Below are positions 17,263 through 25,366 of a stretch of 25,366 bases of DNA, piece after piece. Origin of the DNA: a virus; the IMG/VR virus record IMGVR_UViG_3300025592_000063, positions 1 through 25,366 of that record. The stretch is one strand, 5' to 3'. The translations under genes were made by a program, and so were the position numbers. The notes below the pieces were generated by a model. That model was not told the origin of the DNA. It did not search any database and worked only from the letters and a program-made list of their open reading frames with translations. Numbering within the stretch: the stretch's first letter is position 1; every line of letters starts with the position of its first letter.

Positions 17263-18987
17263 ATGGCTACATACTATAAATACAAAGAAAGAGAAGGCAA
17301 AGACTTAGCCGATATAGGTGGTGCTATATCCAAATTAGGTAGAGGTATCACAGACGCTGGAATAGGCTGGGAAAAGTACAAGCAAGAACTTGAAGGAAAA
17401 GCAGATAAAGCTACAAAGACAGCCGAGGATTATGGTAAAGGTATGACTTCATCCAACCATATCAATAATCTTAATCATAAAATTTCAGACCATATTGTGG
17501 AGTCTAACGGAGAAGCTTTAAGAAGATTTCAAGCTGGTGAAATAACATCTTCTAAGTTTAATAGAATCATTGATAACAATACTTCTGGTGTTGAGGGATA
17601 CTTTGGAATGGGTGAGGGTGCTCAAACGCATATTAGTAATGTAACTCAAAGAGGTGCTGAAGGAGCTAATCCTATAGAGCAAGCTATTTTAGGGTGGCAA
17701 CTTGATAATGCTAATCCTGAGAATTTGGAAGTTCGGTCTCACGATGATGGTGGGTTTTACTTAGTGAACACGGTAACAAATGATAAAATAGTTCCTGAGT
17801 ATATAATGAAAATGAATAGCATAGAATATGATGGGTATAACTATAAGTCAGGAGTTACAACAATAAAAAATGGTATAGGCAGCACAGTTAAATATATTAG
17901 AGAAAATTACGGGAGTCAAGAATATCTATTTAAAAAGACAGATAAAAAGGCGATTCAAGATTTTCAAAAAGCCTTTGATTCTTTAGTTACAGCAGAAATA
18001 GGAACCAATGGTTTAAATGGCGTGGATATACTTATAAATTATATAGGCACAACAGAGGAGGGTATAGCTTATGAATTAACAACTGACCGTGAAAAAACAG
18101 GAAGTCAGTATATTTATTGGAACCCTGAGAATGTGATAGAGGAAGGAGTTAAGCTGTCAGAGGAACATAAGGAAGCTATATCCAATCATTTCAAAGAAGT
18201 TCTAGAGCTTTCGGAGACGTCCCAAAAAGAATATAAAAAAACGATACCTAAAGATATAGAAGAAAAACTATCTCGAGGAGAGGTAAAAGCAATAGACATG
18301 GTATCTAATCTAGACATTTTATGGTTTGGAGATAATCAAAGTGTTACGTCAGCAGCTACATACTTAGCAAACATAAAGGATGGTAAAGCTAAATTTATAA
18401 AGAGAACTAAAGAGGGTGTTTATGTTGTACCAAGCGATGGCTCTCCTGCTGTAACTATAGCATTTAAGGATGGAAGTGGTCAGTTAAAAACTAAGGAAAA
18501 CTTCTTAATGGAATTGGCAAATCTTATTACTAACAGTTCTGATTTTAATCAAGTATTGGCTAAAAACATGAGTGATAAAGAATTTAATACAACAAGCTAT
18601 GGCTATTCTCCTCATGAATACAACTATACCCTAACTAAAGATGAATCTACAAAGAGAACCTTTGATGCTAACTGGAAGGATGCCTTGATTAAAGAGGGTG
18701 AAGATTATGAAAATATAAAAAATAATATTACAACATTGATTCGCAGCTTAGAAATTAAAGGGCTGACCGTAGACCAACAGTATGGTGTAAGTGTGAAAGA
18801 AGAAGGTGATATCCTATGGAGTTTAGGTACGGGTAAATACAATATAGAGAATAAAAAGAAAGCCCTAATGTCTGCCTTAAAATCTTTTATACCATATGAT
18901 GAGAATAAATATGTTGAAGTAATGAGCTATGATACATCAGGAGCAGTAGGAGAAAAAGAAATAGACCTGAATGCAGAGCGTCAGTAA
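17263..18987 (+). CDS. Probable internal virion / ejection protein, medium size
   Basis: A 574-residue protein whose ATG follows the preceding TAA with no gap. The N-terminus (KDLADIGGAISKLGRGITDAG) is a Gly-rich amphipathic segment of the kind found in internal virion proteins, followed by a helical region. The rest is mixed, hydrophilic and lacks Cys or signal sequences. I see no lysozyme or transglycosylase catalytic motif. The position between the small ejection-like protein and the giant multidomain protein parallels the internal-core gene order of T7-like phages (gp14, gp15, gp16), but that parallel is by order and composition only. Function remains unassigned. Confidence 0.55.
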   Translation: MATYYKYKEREGKDLADIGGAISKLGRGITDAGIGWEKYKQELEGKADKATKTAEDYGKGMTSSNHINNLNHKISDHIVESNGEALRRFQAGEITSSKFNRIIDNNTSGVEGYFGMGEGAQTHISNVTQRGAEGANPIEQAILGWQLDNANPENLEVRSHDDGGFYLVNTVTNDKIVPEYIMKMNSIEYDGYNYKSGVTTIKNGIGSTVKYIRENYGSQEYLFKKTDKKAIQDFQKAFDSLVTAEIGTNGLNGVDILINYIGTTEEGIAYELTTDREKTGSQYIYWNPENVIEEGVKLSEEHKEAISNHFKEVLELSETSQKEYKKTIPKDIEEKLSRGEVKAIDMVSNLDILWFGDNQSVTSAATYLANIKDGKAKFIKRTKEGVYVVPSDGSPAVTIAFKDGSGQLKTKENFLMELANLITNSSDFNQVLAKNMSDKEFNTTSYGYSPHEYNYTLTKDESTKRTFDANWKDALIKEGEDYENIKNNITTLIRSLEIKGLTVDQQYGVSVKEEGDILWSLGTGKYNIENKKKALMSALKSFIPYDENKYVEVMSYDTSGAVGEKEIDLNAERQ

Positions 18988-19015
18988 AAAAAAATAAATA
19001 TAACAGCACGAAAGG

Positions 19016-22000
19016 ATGGACAAAAGGTATAGAGATAAATTATATAATTACTTGGGCGAGTCAGTGTTAGGTAAGAAAGAGAGCTTTGATAAGCTTATAG
19101 CCACAAGTCAAGAGTATAGAGATAAAATTTATAATCACTTGGGCGAGTCAGTGTTAGGTAAACAGGAGGCTTTTAATTATCTACTAAAACAAGACGAGGT
19201 TAGTGAGTTGGGTGAGCTTTATAGGGAGTATGGAAAGTCTACTCCTCTTTATGATATTGACCCATTAATTCAAAAGCTTGATAAAGTTAATAAACGTTCC
19301 CTAGAAATAGATGAAAATAGGCTAAATGAAGCTCTATATAACACGGACTACCTTTTGGATTTATCTAAGTATGCCGAACAAAAAGGAGAGATAGTTGAAT
19401 TAACAGAGTCTGAAAGAAAAGGTGGTGTGTATGAGATAAAGGATGTAATGGAATACACACCTGATGGTGCTATGTCTGTTCCAAAACAAGTATACAGAGA
19501 CTATACTCCTGAAGAGATAAAAACAATTCAATATCAGAAATTCTCTCCTGAGACAGTTAGTGAGTGGGAGGAGATGCAGAGAGGCAATATCTCTTTAGCT
19601 ATGCAAGACCGTCAGAAAGATATTGCTATAGAAAAAGTTATGGGGGAATTACCTGAAGAGGTAAGAAAGAAAGTAAAAAAAATTTTACAAGAAAGATTTA
19701 CCCTTACGAATCAAAAAGCAGAAAGTGGAACATTAGAACTTGCGGCATTTTTACAGTGGTATACAGATTCAGTAGACAGCATGACTACATCTATGCTTAA
19801 AAGCATACCTGATGATTTGGACATACAAGAAGGTCAGATGTTTGAAGTTGCTACATTAAGTAAAGACGATGGATTTCCTGTTGTGCAGATTAAAATAAAT
19901 AACCCTACACCATATCAAGAGACGGTAACCAGAGCAATAAATCAAGAGTTACTAAAGCTTCAGCAAGAAGGAGAGAAGCTTTATAAATTAAAGACACAAG
20001 AAATTAGGGATGCTTTAGGAAAATCCCAAGAGCTTGGTGATTATTTAGGAGCTGCACAAAAAGATTACAATTTATTGAATACTTTAGGTAAGGACTTTAT
20101 GTTCACAACAGTAGGGTTAGCTGAAGATGTATCAATTGCCTTGAATTCCCTTAATAAAGGATTAGGCTTTGGAGACCCTAAACAAAGAGACGCAAACATA
20201 AACGAGATATTAGAGCATAAGAAGGAAAGGGTAGAAGAGTATTATGCTACAACTCCAATTAAGGAAACATATAAGGAGGCTTTTGCTGATGACGGTAACG
20301 CTTGGGAGTTTGCCACTAGAGAGTTTACAACACAGCTACCTTACACATTAATGGCTATAGGTATTGGAGCATCAGGAGGAACCTTAGGGTTACCTGTGGC
20401 TACAACTACAGCAGGAATATTTGGAGTATCGTCTTATGGTGCTACATATGCAGACCTGAAAGAAAGACAAGGAGCATTAGGTGATATAGATGATGCATTG
20501 TTAGAGTTGGAGGAAAATAAGAATATATTACCTGAATCAGAGTACAACCAACAGAAGTATCAACTTGAAAGACAGAGAAAAATATCAGACATATCTGAGG
20601 AAGACCTCATAAGAGCTGCCGTTGCTGCTGGTTTTGTGGAAGGAAGTATAACAAGATTTGTTGGTACAGTTCCTAACTCAATGAAAATACTTAAGGACTT
20701 ATCTAAAGTCAAGCCTAACAAGTTTGTTTATGGTGTTCTTAACGGAAACAAATCAGGATGGAAACCTGTATTAGAATTAGGTAAACGTACAACTTCAGAG
20801 ATTGTAGAGGAGACTTCAATAGAGTCATTATATCAACTTTCTAATGGTCTTATTTTGGGTGACGATGTAGACTTCTCCCAGTTAGATGATGTTGCTGTGA
20901 CATCAATTATTTCCTCAGCAGGTTCCTCAGCTCCTTCCATAGCTTACTCTAAGATTATGGAGGATGTAGGTATAAAAAAGTACAAGAACCAACTCAAAAA
21001 AGCGTTCGATATAATAGATGGGTACAAGAGTATGCTTAACGCTCCATTGAGCGACACTCAAAGGTCAGCGGTACACAATAAGATTAATAACTTGGTAGAG
21101 AAAATAAGCGGTCTTGTTAAGAACGCAGAGGCGGATGTTGTTTTGCTAGGAGGAAAAAAAGTTGGTGACCTTTTAACATACGACAACCTCATGTCAAAAT
21201 TACTGAAACAGGCAGGTGTTGAGAGAACTGATAGTCCTAAGCAAATTGATATAAAACTAAAAAAGCATAGAGCAACTTTAAGCAAACAAGAAGCTGCTGA
21301 GTTTCAGGAGTCTATAAATGTTTTATCTGATGCTAAGGCAGAGATAATGAACTCTATAGACTACACAAACGCTGTTGATGAAGTCTTTGGAGACAAAGGT
21401 GCTGAGGTTAAGGAAAGTCTTGATACTGAAGGTAAGACAGACCAAGAAGTTTATACTGAGGTATACGAAATCCTTCGGAACGAAATCAATGAAGGTGCTG
21501 AGATTGAGCAAGCTACATTTGAGACTGACACAAAAGAAGACAAAGACGGTGATGTTCTTATAGCAGGTGTAAGAGTTAAGATGCCTACAGAAAAACAAAA
21601 AGCTGAGAGAAAGTCAGCTAGAACAAAACCAAAATATGTAGAGGATTCTGTTGCTGAATTAAAAGAAGAAGATATTGAGCAGTTAAAGGAAGAGTTAGAT
21701 GGAGAGTTTGGTATATTGACTGGTGAGAATCCTGAGGCTCAGCCATTAACAGAAGAGGAGAATGCATCGCTTAATAAAAAAGCTTGGGTTTGGTTAAAGC
21801 AAAAAGGATATACACCTCGGAGGCTTACGGGTAAGTATGGAACAGCAGAGAACTCTTATTTTGTTCCTAACCTATCATTGGAGCATGCTGTTGAGTTTGC
21901 TAAAACATTTAACCAAGAGTCAGTTGCTCATTCAGAGGGTTTAGTATTTCAAGATGGAACAGCACAACTAAGAATTAAAGGTGATGATAACTTTACATTC

Positions 22001-25000
22001 AAGAATAAGCTCAATAAAAAGACTGACAATGTTTCTGTTGTAAAAACAAAAGATGGTGCGAAAACTTTCGAGGTAGGGTATGATTGGTCAGGTCAACCAA
22101 GGACTCAGCTCATTGAGGTGGTAGCAGAAGAAGCTAAAGCAGAAGAGGCTCAGGAGAGTCCTAACATTGTAGAGGAGGATACTAGCCAAAAAAGCATTGG
22201 TATAAAAGAGGTTACTAAGCAGGTAAAAAAATATAAAAAAGCTCTTAAGAAAAGCTTTCCTAATGTAAAATTTGTTATACACGACAGCACTGAGGATTTT
22301 AGTAACGATGAAAGGATGGGTGGAACTAAGGCTCAAAGACAAACAGGTGCAGGTGCTTATAGTAAAGGCGTTATATATATTAATAGTGAGAAGGCTAACC
22401 CTAGAACTGTAGCACATGAAGTGCTTCATGCTGTATTAGATAGTGGTGACCTTAGTAATAAGGAAATAATTGAACTTACAAGCAGAATGCTTGACTCTAT
22501 TATAGGTAAGGTTGATGGAGATATTAAAATAAAACTAGAAAAATTTGCTAAGAATTATAAAAAGTCTAGCCAGAAAGAGGAAATGCTGGCAGAATTAGCA
22601 GGCATACTTGCTCAGAATTATGATAGTATGTCACTGAGCGTTAAAGAGCTGATAATGAAGTGGCTTAATAGAATCTTAAACAAGTTAAGAGTAAAAGGTG
22701 TTAGTGTATCCACAGCAGGTGAAACAAAAACTTTGTTAAATGCCATTGCTAAAGGTAGAGATATAAAGCAATCTCCATTGGTTACTGAGACTTCAGCAAC
22801 TCCCCAACTCCCTAAAGCCCGTCAGCAGAAGGACGCAGTTGAGATTTCTGAAGATGAGACAAAATTACAGATAGAAGATGTTACTAACCTAAACGTAACT
22901 GGTGAAGAAAAGTATGACTTCAAAGGAAAGAAAGAAGATGCTATACCTTCTGTTGCCGACAAGAAAAAAATAGGAGGAGATACAAAGCACACAGAACTTG
23001 GTAATGGTAGTATTCAAGACCAATTGAATAATGCAAAGAGTCAAGTTAATTCTCATATTCTAGGTATGGCTACAAGTATAGCAAAAGGAATATATACATG
23101 GAACAAAGGTGTAACTTATAAGGATTCTGAAGAAAAGCACGGCATCACAGCTAAAGAAGCTGAGGCTAAGGATAAAAATAACATTGATAGAGCAATTAAA
23201 AAAGTTATATTTTCATCCAAGTTTTCTCTACCCTTTTCAATGATGGGAGAAGCCAAGGAATTATCACGCCTTAGAGATAATCATAAGGAGCTTTTTAAGG
23301 AAAGTGGAATGGATAAAAAGTCTGATTGGACTGAAAAGTTTATGGTTCCTTTAGCTAAAAAAGTGATGGATGGTTTTAAAGAAATGGCTAAGGCTAATAT
23401 AAGAAGTATATATAATACCTTAGACTCTGAATTTATAGAGAATTCAAAGAAGTGGTATAATGGTGCTCATAGAATTGCTAGAAACCTTCAGGATACATAT
23501 GTAAAACCTGATGGTAGCAAACTCAGTACACCTCAAGTAGCTGGTATACTTGCAGTACTATCCCCACAAAATGATTGGTTCAACAATATATCAGGAGCCG
23601 AGAGAGTCTTGGATGTTCTTACTAATCAAAATGATAAGCCTCTTACACAGGAAGAGTGGCAAAAGGTAAAGAACTATGTTGGTCGTAATGACAGCAAAAG
23701 CACTTTCCTTAAATCTATTGATGCAGCAAAAGAATTTATTGGAATGACAATAGACGAGTTGCTTGCACCTCAAGGTAAAGGTGAGGCTGATAATGATTAC
23801 ATAAACAGACTACAGCAGGTAGCTACTGTTGTTAGAATAAAAGACCAAGCGAACAATAGTTCTGGGGTAGCTCAGACAGACCCTAATGGCAAGATACTTA
23901 AGGATGAGAAAGGTAATATTGTGCTTAACAGCACACCCATTACTTGGAATTCAAACAGCGAGATAGCTAAGGCTATTAGTCTATACTTAGATGGCAGTAG
24001 AGAGAATGTCTCAGTGCAAATAGGTTACGGGAATAAGGTTAGAAACTTTATAAATAACATTCTACACCCTGACCATGAGAACGATTACATAACAGCAGAT
24101 ACTCACGCAGCTTCCGTAGCTTTAAACCTGCCTGCTTCTGTAAATGATGCAGGTGGCATCAAGTTATTTGACCAAGGTAAATCTGCTATGTATGATGTTA
24201 TAAAAGAAGCATACCAAGAAGTAGCAGCAGAGGTTGGGTTAAGTGCGAGAGAGTTACAATCAATTACTTGGGAAGCTCAGAGAGCCTTTGGAGTTAACAA
24301 TGCTCAAAGAACAAATGATGAGAAAAAATACTTCTTTGATTTATCTGAGGCTTTGGTAAAAGAGATAGAAGAAGGAAACATAACACAAGAAGAAAGGTCA
24401 TTAATAATTTCATCAATACAATACTTTAGAAATGAGGAAGAAACAAGAAAACGATTCCCAAAATGGGCGACAGATAGTGGACTTAGAATCATTAAAAGCA
24501 GCGGAGATATTCGCAAACTCCTTGGGAGAAGAGCTAACACAATCCTTAGCGATGAGCTATCTGCATGGAGACAAGATGGCGGACGAGGACTTAGAGAAGC
24601 CGCTCCCCCACTGGTACTACGGTCTGAAAGGATAGCAGAGTGGGCTAACGAAGAGAAAAATAATTTTAGTTGGAGACCTGACGAGGAGAGTGATACTAAG
24701 TTTCAGAGAGCTGATAAAGAAGAGGCAACCGAATTAGCTATCGCTGAGTTAAAAAATAATATAGAAGCAGAGGAACAGAAAAAAACAAAAGTACTAAATA
24801 CATTTAAGGATAACTCTACAAATATTAAGAAGAAGATAGAGAATGCTAAAACTAAGGAGAGTTTAGATAAACATAAAAAAAGTTTAGCTAGGACAACCAA
24901 TGTAAAAAATAACTCTATTAAAGCTAGTAATAAAAAGATTGCATTGTGGCGAGGGGATATGCAATTACTAAAAAAAGCTATCAAAGATACATCTACTAAA

Positions 25001-25366
25001 GGGTCTAAAGCAGAACCTATTATGGTAGAAAGCACAGATAAGGTTTATCTTGACAAGAAGAAAAAGATTCAAGATAAGATAGATGAAGTTGATGGTAAAT
25101 TAAAAGCCTTAAAGAAAAACCATAATAATGAGATTAAGGAGTTAGAAGGTTGGGTGAATATATATTCTACTGATAAGTACAATGAAGAGAAGAAAAATAT
25201 AAATGAAAATTATTGGAGAGCATCAGCAAGTTTTAATGTAGATAATGAAAAAAACAAAAAAGATTTAAGCAAGCTAAGAGAAAAAAATCTTGCACCTAAG
25301 AAGGTTGCACCTAAGAAGGTTGCACCTACTAAGAAGGTTACACCTACTAAGAAGACTGCTCCTAAG
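19016..25366 (+). CDS. Giant multidomain (polyvalent) virion protein, 3' end outside window
   Basis: Open for 2117 codons to the window edge with no stop. ATG 19016 lies 28 bases after the previous stop behind an A-rich leader. Visible parts by residue: 5-62 two copies of a 29-residue repeat; ~441-482 a Gly/Ala-rich hydrophobic stretch that may enter membranes; ~915-980 a DUF3293-like region (RRLTGKYG, NSYFVPNLS, NQESVAH); ~1075-1215 a zinc metallopeptidase with HEVLH (1134-1138) and a downstream Glu (1193); ~1480-1760 a phage domain with WYNGAHRIAR, LSPQNDW, TADTHA and SITWE; ~1900-2090 Lys/Glu coiled coil; then Lys-Pro-Ala repeats. Following two ejection-like genes, it is best read as a protein injected with the DNA, in the way described for polyvalent phage proteins. 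Residues 1806-1873 show atypical frame statistics. Confidence 0.85.
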   Translation, partial: MDKRYRDKLYNYLGESVLGKKESFDKLIATSQEYRDKIYNHLGESVLGKQEAFNYLLKQDEVSELGELYREYGKSTPLYDIDPLIQKLDKVNKRSLEIDENRLNEALYNTDYLLDLSKYAEQKGEIVELTESERKGGVYEIKDVMEYTPDGAMSVPKQVYRDYTPEEIKTIQYQKFSPETVSEWEEMQRGNISLAMQDRQKDIAIEKVMGELPEEVRKKVKKILQERFTLTNQKAESGTLELAAFLQWYTDSVDSMTTSMLKSIPDDLDIQEGQMFEVATLSKDDGFPVVQIKINNPTPYQETVTRAINQELLKLQQEGEKLYKLKTQEIRDALGKSQELGDYLGAAQKDYNLLNTLGKDFMFTTVGLAEDVSIALNSLNKGLGFGDPKQRDANINEILEHKKERVEEYYATTPIKETYKEAFADDGNAWEFATREFTTQLPYTLMAIGIGASGGTLGLPVATTTAGIFGVSSYGATYADLKERQGALGDIDDALLELEENKNILPESEYNQQKYQLERQRKISDISEEDLIRAAVAAGFVEGSITRFVGTVPNSMKILKDLSKVKPNKFVYGVLNGNKSGWKPVLELGKRTTSEIVEETSIESLYQLSNGLILGDDVDFSQLDDVAVTSIISSAGSSAPSIAYSKIMEDVGIKKYKNQLKKAFDIIDGYKSMLNAPLSDTQRSAVHNKINNLVEKISGLVKNAEADVVLLGGKKVGDLLTYDNLMSKLLKQAGVERTDSPKQIDIKLKKHRATLSKQEAAEFQESINVLSDAKAEIMNSIDYTNAVDEVFGDKGAEVKESLDTEGKTDQEVYTEVYEILRNEINEGAEIEQATFETDTKEDKDGDVLIAGVRVKMPTEKQKAERKSARTKPKYVEDSVAELKEEDIEQLKEELDGEFGILTGENPEAQPLTEEENASLNKKAWVWLKQKGYTPRRLTGKYGTAENSYFVPNLSLEHAVEFAKTFNQESVAHSEGLVFQDGTAQLRIKGDDNFTFKNKLNKKTDNVSVVKTKDGAKTFEVGYDWSGQPRTQLIEVVAEEAKAEEAQESPNIVEEDTSQKSIGIKEVTKQVKKYKKALKKSFPNVKFVIHDSTEDFSNDERMGGTKAQRQTGAGAYSKGVIYINSEKANPRTVAHEVLHAVLDSGDLSNKEIIELTSRMLDSIIGKVDGDIKIKLEKFAKNYKKSSQKEEMLAELAGILAQNYDSMSLSVKELIMKWLNRILNKLRVKGVSVSTAGETKTLLNAIAKGRDIKQSPLVTETSATPQLPKARQQKDAVEISEDETKLQIEDVTNLNVTGEEKYDFKGKKEDAIPSVADKKKIGGDTKHTELGNGSIQDQLNNAKSQVNSHILGMATSIAKGIYTWNKGVTYKDSEEKHGITAKEAEAKDKNNIDRAIKKVIFSSKFSLPFSMMGEAKELSRLRDNHKELFKESGMDKKSDWTEKFMVPLAKKVMDGFKEMAKANIRSIYNTLDSEFIENSKKWYNGAHRIARNLQDTYVKPDGSKLSTPQVAGILAVLSPQNDWFNNISGAERVLDVLTNQNDKPLTQEEWQKVKNYVGRNDSKSTFLKSIDAAKEFIGMTIDELLAPQGKGEADNDYINRLQQVATVVRIKDQANNSSGVAQTDPNGKILKDEKGNIVLNSTPITWNSNSEIAKAISLYLDGSRENVSVQIGYGNKVRNFINNILHPDHENDYITADTHAASVALNLPASVNDAGGIKLFDQGKSAMYDVIKEAYQEVAAEVGLSARELQSITWEAQRAFGVNNAQRTNDEKKYFFDLSEALVKEIEEGNITQEERSLIISSIQYFRNEEETRKRFPKWATDSGLRIIKSSGDIRKLLGRRANTILSDELSAWRQDGGRGLREAAPPLVLRSERIAEWANEEKNNFSWRPDEESDTKFQRADKEEATELAIAELKNNIEAEEQKKTKVLNTFKDNSTNIKKKIENAKTKESLDKHKKSLARTTNVKNNSIKASNKKIALWRGDMQLLKKAIKDTSTKGSKAEPIMVESTDKVYLDKKKKIQDKIDEVDGKLKALKKNHNNEIKELEGWVNIYSTDKYNEEKKNINENYWRASASFNVDNEKNKKDLSKLREKNLAPKKVAPKKVAPTKKVTPTKKTAPK
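19028..19201 (+). repeat. Two-copy 87-bp in-frame tandem repeat at the giant gene's start
   Basis: The copies start at 19028 and 19115. Both encode YRDKxYNxLGESVLGKxExF and are in frame (29 codons each). A 24-base block (19051-19074 and 19138-19161) is identical at DNA level, including third codon positions, while the second half of each unit has diverged. This points to a fairly recent duplication of an N-terminal motif, possibly a virion-targeting or partner-binding element. Confidence 0.85.
24432..24635 (+). other. Out-of-frame reading segment with coding-type composition inside the giant gene
   Basis: In the frame one base ahead of the giant gene there is an ATG-to-TAG reading frame of 67 codons (open since 24408). 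Counting G by codon position gives 23 of 67 at first and 9 of 67 at second positions, the normal coding pattern. In the giant gene's frame the same bases put G at second position in about a third of codons, which is atypical. The region is also visibly richer in G/C than its surroundings. It may be a nested gene or a stretch displaced by two compensating indels. Independent expression is not shown. Confidence 0.4.
25292..25366 (+). repeat. Tandem 15-18-bp repeats encoding a Lys-Pro-Ala tail
   Basis: Two identical 15-base units (25292-25306, 25307-25321) are followed by two related 18-base units (25322-25339, 25340-25357) and a partial one cut by the window edge. They encode APKKV and APTKKV/TPTKKT steps. 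The array resembles histone H1-like Lys/Pro/Ala tails and is the last sequence visible, so its full length is unknown. Confidence 0.85.

Noticed and set aside
19005-19015. AAAGG before ATG 19016 as a Shine-Dalgarno
   Set aside because: It abuts the start codon, which is too close to act, and neighbouring genes show no Shine-Dalgarno use.
21375-21563. A 62-codon sense frame inside the giant gene
   Set aside because: Unlike the 24432 segment, it is a Lys/Leu/Arg-rich shadow and the main frame reads as normal protein there.
22088-22429. A 113-codon antisense hydrophobic frame opposite the metallopeptidase region
   Set aside because: Its Phe/Leu/Ser richness comes from reading Lys/Glu-rich coding sequence backwards. 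There is no independent support.
19016-25366. Giant virion RNA polymerase, as in crAss-like phages
   Set aside because: No DxDGD-type catalytic motif was found in the visible part. The motifs present are protease and other domains.
1-25366. tRNA genes, CRISPR arrays, insertion sequences, integration sites
   Set aside because: I saw no cloverleaf-like sequence, spaced direct repeat array, transposase or integrase in the window. The only repeats are the short in-frame ones within the giant gene.

Overview
The window is the late (virion) module of a tailed double-stranded DNA phage. All 15 genes are on the + strand, tightly packed and AT-rich. The sequence suggests a host in Bacteroidota, probably a marine or flavobacterial one. 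Start codons lack Shine-Dalgarno sequences and sit behind A/T-rich leaders. Three intergenic spots carry the Bacteroidota -7 promoter motif TAnnTTTG. The gene order (large terminase, portal, scaffold-like, major capsid, connector/ring proteins, giant stabilization protein, ejection-type proteins) and the style of these proteins resemble crAss-like and related Bacteroidota podoviruses. That placement is inferred from recognition of families, not from a search. I see no tRNA, integrase, transposase, CRISPR array or replication gene.

Layout. Positions 1-3879 hold the packaging genes: a 5'-truncated large terminase and an 812-residue portal with a Gln-rich coiled-coil tail. A 63-residue two-helix membrane protein follows (3883-4074). 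After a short gap with a candidate promoter come an acidic scaffold-like protein (4154-5308) and the major capsid protein (5335-6762). A strong GAAA-tetraloop terminator (6782-6811) ends the capsid unit. One conserved protein of unknown role (6833-7576) follows, then a second terminator (7596-7630) and a TATCTTTG promoter element. This leads into the connector and tail block: two head-tail connector candidates (7660-9533), a 1616-residue tail stabilization-like protein (9535-14385), and two likely tail appendage or adaptor proteins (14385-16076).

A third TATCTTTG element lies directly before a GTG start at 16097, so the cupin-like gene there may be leaderless. It overlaps a run of three probable ejection (internal virion) proteins: 213 residues, 574 residues, and an open reading frame of at least 2117 residues that runs off the window end.

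The most interesting object is this last gene (19016 to beyond 25366). It looks like a polyvalent, injected multidomain protein. In order it has an 87-bp tandem duplication at the N-terminus, a glycine-rich hydrophobic segment, a small DUF3293-like region, a zinc metallopeptidase domain (HEVLH plus a downstream Glu), a phage-specific domain with LSPQ / DTHA / TWE motifs, a Lys/Glu coiled coil, and a Lys-Pro-Ala tandem-repeat tail. Inside it, a stretch of about 200 bp shows coding-type base periodicity in a different frame from the main one. That suggests either a compensated frameshift or a nested gene.
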